This document shows positions 1 to 5,521 of a DNA stretch of 6,253 bases, piece after piece. The position numbers and the translations under genes were made by a program. Under the pieces are notes generated by a model. It was not told the DNA's origin. It ran no database searches and saw only the letters and a program-made list of their open reading frames with translations. Origin of the DNA: Chitinophagaceae bacterium UBA5175 (GTDB taxonomy: Bacteria > Bacteroidota > Bacteroidia > Chitinophagales > Chitinophagaceae); NCBI GenBank assembly GCA_002413325.1, contig DHWT01000314.1, forward strand, positions 1-6,253, written 5' to 3'. Positions within the stretch are counted from its first letter, which is position 1; every line of letters starts with the position of its first letter.

Positions 1-417
1 CCCGTTGACGGAAGCAATCAACCGCCTTTTCCCGGCATGGTAATGCCGGTCTTCCTTACCATAAGCAAATAAATGACGTTTGTCATAAAAGCCGCATTCC
101 CCGGTAGGCAGCATCCAGACCAGGCGGTTGAAATACAGGAAACCATTTCCGGTATCTTCCTTTGCGATGATGCTTCCGGTAATAATAGCGGATTTTTTGG
201 CAGCGGTATTTCTCATCCACTCAACAGTCGGTCCTTCCATGGTTTCTGCCAGGGATTCCTTTTCCATGCTGAACCCGGTACTGAACATTTCAGGAAGGAT
301 GATCAGTTCCGTTTTTTCGGGGATGCCGGAAATTTTTTTTTGCAGCATGTCCAGGTTCGCTGCTTTATCCTCCCAGTAAAGCCGGGACTGTATCAGTGAA
401 ATCCGGAGATTGGTCAT
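1..417 (-). CDS. Nitrilase-superfamily carbon-nitrogen hydrolase, likely omega-amidase (YafV-like), N-terminal part
   Basis: Translating the minus strand from the ATG at 417 gives 139 residues open to the window edge, so the C-terminal half is missing. It begins MTNLRISLIQSRLYWEDK, the usual first strand of the carbon-nitrogen hydrolase fold. LPEMFSTGFSM at residues 41-51 carries the catalytic Glu43, and YDKRHLF at 111-117 carries the catalytic Lys113, followed by a Gly-Lys-Glu-Asp-Arg-His-Tyr stretch. The nucleophilic Cys expected soon after lies beyond the edge. The LPEMFSTGF and YDKRHLF pattern is typical of the YafV/Nit2 branch, whose members hydrolyse alpha-ketoglutaramate or alpha-ketosuccinamate, or repair deaminated metabolites; the exact substrate is inferred. 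No signal peptide is seen, so it should be cytosolic. It starts 9 bases after the recX stop and is probably cotranscribed with recX. Family assignment is firm; substrate is not. Confidence 0.9.
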   Translation of the reverse strand, partial: MTNLRISLIQSRLYWEDKAANLDMLQKKISGIPEKTELIILPEMFSTGFSMEKESLAETMEGPTVEWMRNTAAKKSAIITGSIIAKEDTGNGFLYFNRLVWMLPTGECGFYDKRHLFAYGKEDRHYHAGKRRLIASVNG

Positions 418-426
418 ATTTATCGG

Positions 427-942
427 TTAATCAGCCGCTGTTCCGGCATTATTTTCACCCGGAAAAGACCAGGATTTGATCAGGGCAGGTTCAAAGCCTC
501 TTTGCAGAAGGTATTGCTGCCATTTATTTTTCTTTACAAAAATATTCTTTTCAGACCGGAGCGCATCCCATTTTTTCCCTGCCTGGCGCCTGAAACTATC
601 AGCATATTCCGTTTCATCCAGGGCTTTCAGGGCCTTGATGATACAATATTCGCTGATTCTTTCCTGGCGGAGTGCATGACGGATCTTTTGTTTACCCCAG
701 CCTTTAATCCGTGATTTTCCCGATGCAAACAGGCGGGCGTATCGTTCTTCATTAAGGTATTCCTCCTCGATCAGGCGGGATATCAGCCCTTCCACTTCTG
801 TTTTAAATAAACCCAGGGAATAGAGTTTTTGTCTCGCTTCTGCGTGACTGCGTTCCCGGTAACCGCAATAATGTTTTAATTTCTGTAATGCCTGTTCGGA
901 TGTAATCCTGCTCTTTGAATATGATGAACCGGGGAGCGTCAT
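427..942 (-). CDS. recX: Regulatory protein RecX
   Basis: Predicted protein of 171 residues, mostly charged and helical, within the normal RecX range. RecX binds RecA filaments and modulates recombination and the SOS response in the cytosol. The family pattern is clear: a first three-helix repeat with YCGYRERSHAEARQKL at 25-40, then LIEEEYLNEERYARLFA at 57-73, and a second repeat with GWGKQKIRHAL at 81-91. A more divergent third repeat spans about 112-155 and ends in YLLQRGF. The ATG at 942 is preferred. A GTG at 966 in the same frame would add 8 residues, but these sit in the AT-rich spacer and look non-coding. No clear ribosome binding site precedes either start. The gene is divergent from dnaN (109-base spacer) and is followed after 9 bases by the carbon-nitrogen hydrolase. 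It is not next to recA in this window. Confidence 0.9.
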   Translation of the reverse strand: MTLPGSSYSKSRITSEQALQKLKHYCGYRERSHAEARQKLYSLGLFKTEVEGLISRLIEEEYLNEERYARLFASGKSRIKGWGKQKIRHALRQERISEYCIIKALKALDETEYADSFRRQAGKKWDALRSEKNIFVKKNKWQQYLLQRGFEPALIKSWSFPGENNAGTAAD

Positions 943-1051
943 GGCTTCAAATATAGAAAAATACACAAGTTATTATAAGGATATTCACCCTCCGATAATC
1001 GACTCCTGCTCTACCGAAAAAATCAGTAGTTTCGTCCCAAAGTCCCGATAC
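943..1051. promoter_or_regulatory. Divergent recX/dnaN control region
   Basis: This 109-base spacer must carry the start signals for both divergent genes. In the minus direction, TATATTTG at 955-948 matches the Bacteroidota -7 consensus TAnnTTTG exactly, but no TTG lies at the expected 19-21 base distance and transcription would begin almost at the recX ATG. In the plus direction, TAGTTTCG at 1027-1034 is one base from the same consensus and about 18 bases from dnaN, again without a good -33 element. The reading frame of dnaN stays open leftward to 941, but those 37 codons overlap recX and do not resemble clamp sequence. That a control region exists follows from gene orientation; the individual sites are weak. 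Confidence 0.4.
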
Positions 1052-2167
1052 ATGAAGTTTATTGTTTCGTCCTCGGCTTTGTTAAAACAATTGCAGCAGA
1101 TCAGCGGGGTCATCAGTGCCAATACGGTACTACCCATACTGGAAGATTTTTTATTTGAAGTGGAAAAGAACAGGCTCACCATCGTGGCTACGGACCTGGA
1201 AACCGTGATGAAGGTTCACCTGGATGCGGAAGCCCGCGAAACCGGGAAGGTTTGTATTCCTGCCAAGATCCTGCTGGATTCCCTTAAAAATATTGCAGAC
1301 CAGCCCCTGGCTTTTACCATCGATAAACAGTTTGCCGTTGAAATCACCACCGATAACGGCAAATACAAAGTGATGGGCGAGAATCCGGATAATTTTCCCA
1401 AAGATCCTTCAGCGGACGAAACCACTTCATTTGAAATGCCGGCCTCCGTCCTGGCTACCGCCATCAGCAAGTCCCTGTTCGCTGTAAGCAACGATGACCT
1501 GCGGCCGGCCATGACCGGGGTTTTGGTGGAAATGAGCCCGGCAGCCATTCAGTTTGTGGCAACGGATGCCCACCGGCTGATCCGGTATAAAAGATCGGAT
1601 ATTTCCTGTGCCAAAACAGAGTCCCTGATCGTACCGAAAAAGCCGCTGAATTTATTAAAGTCGGCCCTTCCCTCTTCAGATGAACTGGTAAAACTCACAT
1701 ATAACAGCAATCATCTGTTTGCGAACTTCGGCGGACTCCAAATGAGTTGCCGCCTGATCGACGCACGTTTCCCCGACTATAAAGTGGTGATCCCGGCCGA
1801 CAACCCCTACAAGCTGACGGTGAGCCGCAGTGATTTCCAGGGCGCCCTGCGCCGGGTAAGCGTTTTCAGCAATAAGAGTACCAATCAGATCGTACTGAGT
1901 ATTCACGGAAGCGAACTGCAACTGGCGGCGCAGGATGTGGATTTTTCCTTTGAAGGGAATGAAAGAATGAAATGCCAGTACACAGGAGAAGATATGTCCA
2001 TCGCCTTTAATGCAAGATTCCTGATCGAAATGCTGAATGCAACGTCTTCAGATGAAATTCGCATAGAATTGTCTACATCAACGAAAGCCGGCATTATTAA
2101 GCCCGTAGAACAGGATCCGGCAGAAGACCTGCTGATGCTGGTTATGCCTTTAATGTTAAACAGCTAA
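1052..2167 (+). CDS. dnaN: DNA polymerase III subunit beta (sliding clamp)
   Basis: Protein of 371 residues, the usual length for a bacterial beta clamp. The homodimer encircles DNA and tethers DNA polymerase III and other repair and replication enzymes. The start MKFIVSSSALLKQLQ at 1-15 is the canonical N-terminus, so the ATG at 1052 is chosen although the frame is open to 941. NTVLPILEDFLF lies at 24-35 in domain 1. The hallmark ATDAHRL is at 170-176 in domain 2, LIDARFPDY is at 235-243 near the domain 2/3 junction, and the protein ends LMLVMPLMLNS. That tail corresponds to the VMPM-L segment forming part of the peptide-binding pocket for clamp-binding motifs. All three clamp domains appear complete with no frameshift. 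The gene is monocistronic here: recX is divergent upstream, and the next gene converges with only 9 bases between stops. dnaA is not adjacent, as is common in Bacteroidota. Confidence 0.98.
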   Translation: MKFIVSSSALLKQLQQISGVISANTVLPILEDFLFEVEKNRLTIVATDLETVMKVHLDAEARETGKVCIPAKILLDSLKNIADQPLAFTIDKQFAVEITTDNGKYKVMGENPDNFPKDPSADETTSFEMPASVLATAISKSLFAVSNDDLRPAMTGVLVEMSPAAIQFVATDAHRLIRYKRSDISCAKTESLIVPKKPLNLLKSALPSSDELVKLTYNSNHLFANFGGLQMSCRLIDARFPDYKVVIPADNPYKLTVSRSDFQGALRRVSVFSNKSTNQIVLSIHGSELQLAAQDVDFSFEGNERMKCQYTGEDMSIAFNARFLIEMLNATSSDEIRIELSTSTKAGIIKPVEQDPAEDLLMLVMPLMLNS

Positions 2168-2176
2168 ACGGAGACC

Positions 2177-2425
2177 CTAATTTTTATTACACAAAAATTG
2201 AAAAGGTTTCAGCTCCTGTTGTCTTACGATACGCTGGATGTAACGGGTTCCCTTTAAAATTTTGTAACGGTTGAGATCAAACACTTCGTGTGCGAGACAG
2301 AAGGTTTCAAGGGTTTCGTACTGGAAAAGAAGATCATTAAGTTTTTCGAGTTCTGTAGCCATGAACTGCTCAGTAGCGAATTCGTCTTTCATGAGGACAA
2401 GTAAATCTCTATCCGGTGTTTTCAT
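2177..2425 (-). CDS. Uncharacterised small protein (82 aa)
   Basis: I do not recognise this family. The 82-residue protein starts MKTPDRDLLVLMKDEF and is soluble-looking: no signal peptide or membrane segment, many charged residues, and a helical acidic first half (about 8-48, with ELEKLNDLLFQYETLE). The second half is basic (NRYKILKGTRYIQRIVRQQ, 52-70). Two Cys residues occur at 43 and 79. It begins 12 bases after the stop of the small lipoprotein gene on the same strand and is probably cotranscribed with it. Its TAG stop is 9 bases from the dnaN stop, so the two units converge tightly. Support for coding comes from the uninterrupted frame filling the gap between neighbours, the compact spacing and the protein-like composition. 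A function cannot be given. Confidence 0.65.
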   Translation of the reverse strand: MKTPDRDLLVLMKDEFATEQFMATELEKLNDLLFQYETLETFCLAHEVFDLNRYKILKGTRYIQRIVRQQELKPFQFLCNKN

Positions 2426-2437
2426 TGCAATTAGATT

Positions 2438-2578
2438 TTAGTATCCGACCATACCCTTGTTGAGCCCGCATCCGCATTTCTTGCTACTGCCTCCGATGTG
2501 ATTGCTGGAACTGCAACTCGCGCTTACAATTGTAATCATAAATAATAAAAGGATCAAGAGGGTAAGCGGATTTTTCAT
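2438..2578 (-). CDS. Small predicted lipoprotein (46 aa)
   Basis: Reading the minus strand from the ATG at 2578 gives a 46-residue protein ending in TAA. It has a lipoprotein-type signal: MKNP, a hydrophobic core LTLLILLLFMITIV at 5-18, then SASC with the presumed lipidated Cys22, followed by SSSN. The -3 position is Ser rather than the usual Leu/Val, so the lipobox is imperfect. The short mature part is Ser/Gly-rich and ends KKCGCGLNKGMVGY (33-46), with a CGC pair. Small lipoproteins with Cys/Gly-rich tails of this kind are common in Bacteroidota, but I know of no assigned function. It is the first gene of a likely two-gene unit with the 82-residue protein (12-base gap) and is divergent from the glycosyltransferase gene. 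The signal-peptide architecture makes a chance open frame unlikely. Confidence 0.78.
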   Translation of the reverse strand: MKNPLTLLILLLFMITIVSASCSSSNHIGGSSKKCGCGLNKGMVGY

Positions 2579-2650
2579 GGATTTCTTTGCACTAATTTAT
2601 AAAAATTTGCGGTTAATTGCAGGTTTTTGTCCCGTTTTTAGAAATTTTAT
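2579..2650. promoter_or_regulatory. Divergent lipoprotein/glycosyltransferase control region
   Basis: A 72-base AT-rich spacer between two divergent starts that must hold signals for both. On the minus strand TAAATTAG (2599-2592) resembles a -7 element (TAnnTTTG with one change), but no TTG is placed correctly upstream. On the plus strand TTG at 2617-2619 is followed after 19 bases by TAGAAATT at 2639-2646, two bases off consensus and too near the ATG at 2651 to be convincing. No Shine-Dalgarno sequence is seen on either side. The region is inferred from gene orientation rather than from strong motifs. Confidence 0.35.
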
Positions 2651-3787
2651 ATGCAGCAAAAAGGGCCTGTTTCTGTGCTCGTTGCACCGCTCGACTGGGG
2701 CCTTGGCCATGCAACACGCTGTATTCCAGTTATTAGAGAGTTAATAAGCCAGGGAGCCCGGGTCACCATCGCGACCAGTGGCAGGCAGAAGGCCCTGCTG
2801 GAAACCGAATTCCCCCTGCTTGAATTTCTCGAAATTCCGGGCTATGAAATCAGGTATACATCCGGTATTTTATTGAAATGGGGCCTTCTTTTCCGGATTC
2901 CGGCCATTTTGAAACAGATCCAAAGGGAAAATAAATGGCTTGTGGATTTAATACAAAACCGGGATATAGATGCGGTGATTTCCGACAACCGGTATGGACT
3001 TTATTATGAAAACCTGTACTGTGTTTTCCTGACCCATCAGTTGTTTATTCAATCAGGCGTCCCCGGGATCATGGGCCGGTGGATTGATCATAAAATATTA
3101 AAATGGAATTACAGGCTTATTGGAAAATTTTCAACCTGCTGGGTACCGGATCAACCGGGTCCTTTTTCCCTCGCAGGCAAACTCTCCCGACCGCCCTGGC
3201 AGCTGCCCATCCCGGTAACATATACCGGCATTTTATCCCGTTTTAGACCCATGGAAAAAAGGGGCGGCAACAATTCTTTACTCATCCTTCTTTCCGGTCC
3301 GGAACCGCAAAGAACCCGTTTTGAAATAATTTTATTCAGCCAGTTAGCCAGAACGAACCGGAGGGCCACGGTGATCAGGGGACTACCCGGTTTGGAGGGT
3401 CAGGTTCCTTTTATTCGGGAAGGGATAAAAATATATAATCACCTGCCTTCGGAAGCATTGATAGAATGGATGCATGAATCCCAGGTTATTATCTGCCGGA
3501 GCGGTTACAGTACCATTATGGACCTGGTGCAAATGAAAAAAAACGCCATCCTGGTTCCGACACCCGGTCAAACAGAGCAGGAATATCTCGGCCGGTACCT
3601 GCACGAAAGGAAATGGATGTATACGGTTTCACAAAAAAAATTCAAACTGGAAAAGGCATTGGCCGCCTTTCAGCGGGCGGAACTGTTATTGCCTGAAAGG
3701 AGGGACGATCATTTGAAAGAGGTCATTGAGGATTTGATTCAGAGAATGACTGAAAAGAATTCGCATGGATCAGAGGTCATGCATTGA
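2651..3787 (+). CDS. GT-B fold glycosyltransferase (MurG/GT28-like)
   Basis: Protein of 378 residues with the two Rossmann-like halves of GT-B enzymes, which move a sugar from a nucleotide-sugar donor to a lipid or glycan acceptor. The N-terminal half opens VSVLVAPLDWGLGHATR (7-23), where GLGHATR is the glycine-rich acceptor-side loop, and has a second strand end DAVISDNRYG at 107-116. The C-terminal donor half opens SLLILLSGPEPQR (209-221) and contains ICRSGYSTIMDL at 281-292 and VPTPGQTEQEYLG at 302-314, matching the MurG-type CRSG...VP.P...Q..N/Y-A segment. No signal peptide is present; such enzymes usually sit peripherally on the inner membrane. It is not MurG itself: the motifs differ and there is no division-gene context. 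The donor and acceptor cannot be read from sequence; a polysaccharide or lipid glycosylation role is an inference. It stands alone on its strand, divergent from the lipoprotein unit and converging on sixA with 34 bases between stops. Confidence 0.85.
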   Translation: MQQKGPVSVLVAPLDWGLGHATRCIPVIRELISQGARVTIATSGRQKALLETEFPLLEFLEIPGYEIRYTSGILLKWGLLFRIPAILKQIQRENKWLVDLIQNRDIDAVISDNRYGLYYENLYCVFLTHQLFIQSGVPGIMGRWIDHKILKWNYRLIGKFSTCWVPDQPGPFSLAGKLSRPPWQLPIPVTYTGILSRFRPMEKRGGNNSLLILLSGPEPQRTRFEIILFSQLARTNRRATVIRGLPGLEGQVPFIREGIKIYNHLPSEALIEWMHESQVIICRSGYSTIMDLVQMKKNAILVPTPGQTEQEYLGRYLHERKWMYTVSQKKFKLEKALAAFQRAELLLPERRDDHLKEVIEDLIQRMTEKNSHGSEVMH

Positions 3788-3821
3788 AACAGGCTAAACT
3801 TCAGGCCCAGGGTTAAAAACT

Positions 3822-4307
3822 TTATTCCGGTTTATAAAAAAATAAAAAACTTTTTTCCGCTCCTGCAAAATCTTTCCAGGAATCAACAGAAGCGTTCACG
3901 GCAAATACACTGCTGGTGGGCATGTTGGTAACCTGGGTATCGGTAAGGGACGAAGCGAATTCAGTAATGCCCGGGTTATGGGCAAACAGGGCGACATGCT
4001 GATATGCGTCATCCAATCCGCTGACCACTTTGGAGAATTGATCCGGATCTGCCTGGTATAAAGAAGGGATTAAGAGAATATCCTTCATCTTACGGTTATA
4101 TTCATTCGAAAACAATTCTGCTGTAGTTTTCGCTCTTAAGGCCGGGCTGGATACAAACTGGTCTATCGGAATTTTCTTTTTATACAACTTCCTGCCTATT
4201 TCCGCAGCCTCCCGGAACCCGCGTTCATTCAATGGCCGGTCAAAGTCTGGCGACAATCCCAAAGAATGCGAACTCTTTGCATGCCGTACCAGTATTAAGG
4301 TTTTCAT
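3822..4307 (-). CDS. SixA-like histidine phosphatase family protein
   Basis: Protein of 161 residues, the length of the short SixA branch of the histidine phosphatase (phosphoglycerate mutase-like) superfamily. The catalytic RHA motif is at residues 8-10 (MKTLILVRHAKSS), with His9 as the phosphorylated nucleophile. The flanking features are present in order: DFDRPLNERG at 21-30, SSPALRAKTTAE at 53-64 with Arg58 in the phosphate pocket, and FAHNPGITEF at 108-117 with the second active-site His110. These are the four parts expected for an active phosphatase. E. coli SixA removes phosphate from phosphohistidine on signalling proteins; whether this protein acts on phosphohistidine, a metabolite or another substrate is not determined here. 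It is cytosolic with no signal peptide. It is a single-gene unit: the stop faces the glycosyltransferase, and upstream lies a 304-base spacer shared with the divergent L,D-transpeptidase gene. Confidence 0.92.
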   Translation of the reverse strand: MKTLILVRHAKSSHSLGLSPDFDRPLNERGFREAAEIGRKLYKKKIPIDQFVSSPALRAKTTAELFSNEYNRKMKDILLIPSLYQADPDQFSKVVSGLDDAYQHVALFAHNPGITEFASSLTDTQVTNMPTSSVFAVNASVDSWKDFAGAEKSFLFFYKPE

Positions 4308-4611
4308 GTTTTGAAGAAATTAGATGAATAAATTTTCTAAAGTCTCTCTTTTATATAATAGGCAGCTGCTACCGGTTGTCCATTCATTTCCTTGCCCCCG
4401 CTCCGTGAAATTACGTGCTTGTATATTTATTTTAAGGTAAAAAATCGGGCCACAAACGGGGATTTCCGTGGACTTTTACGAATTACAGCATTAATTTTTT
4501 TATTTCTGTTTCATACAATAAAAAACTTCAGTTAAATCATTGTAAAAACAACAATCAAATAATATTTTAGTACCTGACCCGTTTATAAAATACCCTAGAA
4601 AAACCCCTACC
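4308..4611. other. Divergent intergenic spacer, sixA / L,D-transpeptidase
   Basis: A 304-base stretch without a supported gene. The flanks are strongly AT-rich, while the middle (about 4360-4475) is richer in GC. Near the right end is a good candidate promoter for the plus-strand gene (listed separately). On the minus strand a 16-codon open frame (4387-4337) encodes MNGQPVAAAYYIKERL; it reads like protein but is too short to call. An imperfect inverted pair, CCAC near 4450 and GTGG near 4468, could fold weakly. I see no tRNA, rRNA, riboswitch or repeat element in it, and no clear sixA promoter. Confidence 0.6.
4540..4570 (+). promoter_or_regulatory. Candidate Bacteroidota-type promoter for the L,D-transpeptidase gene
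   Basis: TTG at 4540-4542 is followed, after exactly 20 bases, by TATTTTAG at 4563-4570. This matches the known Bacteroidota sigma factor pattern (TTG/TTTG at -33, TAnnTTTG at -7, spacing 19-21) with one change in the -7 box. Transcription would start near 4577, leaving a leader of about 35 bases before the ATG at 4612. It is the best-formed promoter candidate in the window, but in AT-rich DNA such a match can arise by chance. Confidence 0.45.
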
Positions 4612-5352
4612 ATGCGAAACAAATATCGTGTGTTTTCCGCCGCCCTGTTATTGACATTCTCTCCCATTTTACAATCCGGTAATGGATTGATGGCAACAAC
4701 ACTGAAAAAATATCCGGCGCCGGTTACACTCTCCAATGCCTCCCTGAAATTTGAAGCCGAAGTGAGTAATTTATACTGCCAGATCAACCTGGAAGAATCA
4801 GGCCTTCGCCGGGAAGTATTTGAATATGCGTATAAAGGCTACCTGCGCCTGCTGGATGAACACCGGATCATGAAGAGTCAAATCATTACGATTTGTGATT
4901 TCAGTCAGTCGTCCAGGAATCGGCGTTTGTATGTGGTGGACCTGGAAAGCAGGAAAATACTCGTGAATACCTATGTGGCGCATGGACGCCGGTCAGGGGG
5001 TGAGTATGCAAATTCATTCTCGAATAAACGGAGTTCCCATAAAAGCAGCCTTGGTTTCTATGTTACCGAGCGGACTTATACCGGCAGGCATGGCCTGGCG
5101 CTGAAAATTCATGGCCTGGAAAAAGGATTCAACGACCGGGCCGATGGAAGAAATATTGTGATCCACGGTTCAAAATACGTTGGTGAACGATTTTTACAAT
5201 CCAACAGGTTTAACGGCAGAAGCTTTGGCTGTCCGGCCATACCGAATTCTGATGTTAAGGAAGTGATTGAAGACATGAAAGGAGGCACCTGCTTCTTCAT
5301 ATATCACCCTACAAAAAAATACCTGACTGGTTCGAAAATACTTAACGGTTAA
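4612..5352 (+). CDS. Secreted murein L,D-transpeptidase catalytic domain protein (YkuD_2 type)
   Basis: Protein of 246 residues. The N-terminus (MRNKYR, then hydrophobic VFSAALLLTFSPIL, 7-20) is a likely signal peptide with cleavage near 22-28, placing the enzyme in the periplasm. Residues 60-90 form a helical linker. The catalytic domain runs from about 90 to 235, with LYVVDLESRKILVNTYVAHGRRSGG (106-130), SFSNKRSSHKSSLGFYVT (135-152), IVIHGSKYV with His185, and GRSFGCPAIP with the nucleophile Cys207. The His...S-x-G-C arrangement and the AHGR..GG and SSLGFY blocks are the YkuD_2 pattern. YkuD enzymes form 3-3 peptidoglycan crosslinks or attach substrates to meso-diaminopimelate through the Cys; for this subfamily the exact reaction is inferred. 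There is no peptidoglycan-binding domain. A candidate promoter lies about 40 bases upstream of the start and a strong terminator about 30 bases past the stop, so it looks monocistronic. Confidence 0.9.
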   Translation: MRNKYRVFSAALLLTFSPILQSGNGLMATTLKKYPAPVTLSNASLKFEAEVSNLYCQINLEESGLRREVFEYAYKGYLRLLDEHRIMKSQIITICDFSQSSRNRRLYVVDLESRKILVNTYVAHGRRSGGEYANSFSNKRSSHKSSLGFYVTERTYTGRHGLALKIHGLEKGFNDRADGRNIVIHGSKYVGERFLQSNRFNGRSFGCPAIPNSDVKEVIEDMKGGTCFFIYHPTKKYLTGSKILNG

Positions 5353-5383
5353 GCGGACGTAAACTCCGATGGTTTGAAGGTGA

Positions 5384-5430
5384 AAAAGTCCAATTTAGGT
5401 TCGTACCCTATGATTGGGCTTTTCTTTTTT
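5384..5430 (+). terminator. Rho-independent terminator after the L,D-transpeptidase gene
   Basis: The arms 5384-5394 (AAAAGTCCAAT) and 5413-5423 (ATTGGGCTTTT) pair over 11 base pairs with a single G-T wobble. After a small internal loop, an inner TAGG/CCTA stem (5396-5399 with 5407-5410) closes a 7-base loop. A run of six T follows at 5425-5430. It lies 32 bases past the TAA at 5352. The left arm is preceded by A residues, so the structure may also stop transcription arriving on the minus strand from the PAP2-like gene. Confidence 0.88.
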
Positions 5431-5521
5431 ACTGATATTTAAACATTGCCAACCCGTCTGTGTCCCTCTGGCCCTGATAGTTTCATGAATGGGTTGTCTA
5501 AAAAAAGCCCTGATGCAGCAT

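Noticed and set aside
4..10. GTTGACG unit at the left end, matching the right-end heptamer
   Set aside because: A single 7-base match inside a conserved coding region is expected by chance and is not part of an array.
73..399. Plus-strand open frames within 73-399
   Set aside because: They are antisense to the carbon-nitrogen hydrolase coding frame, which has clear catalytic motifs; the plus-strand translations show no family features.
943..966. Longer recX beginning at the GTG at 966
   Set aside because: The extra 8 residues lie in the AT-rich spacer, use a rarer start codon and match no family feature; the ATG at 942 is simpler. It cannot be fully excluded.
941..1051. N-terminal extension of dnaN by 37 codons from an ATG at 941
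   Set aside because: It overlaps the recX start, does not resemble clamp sequence, and the canonical clamp N-terminus MKFIVSSS begins at 1052.
2502..2744. 80-residue plus-strand open frame starting at 2502
   Set aside because: It runs antisense through the lipoprotein gene and then out of frame into the glycosyltransferase; no coherent domain is seen.
3788..3821. Terminator between the convergent glycosyltransferase and sixA genes
   Set aside because: The 34-base gap contains GGC and GCC elements but no stem of useful length.
5450..5496. CAACCC/GGGTTG inverted pair
   Set aside because: Only 6 base pairs with a loop of about 35 bases, and no T run placed to act as a terminator.
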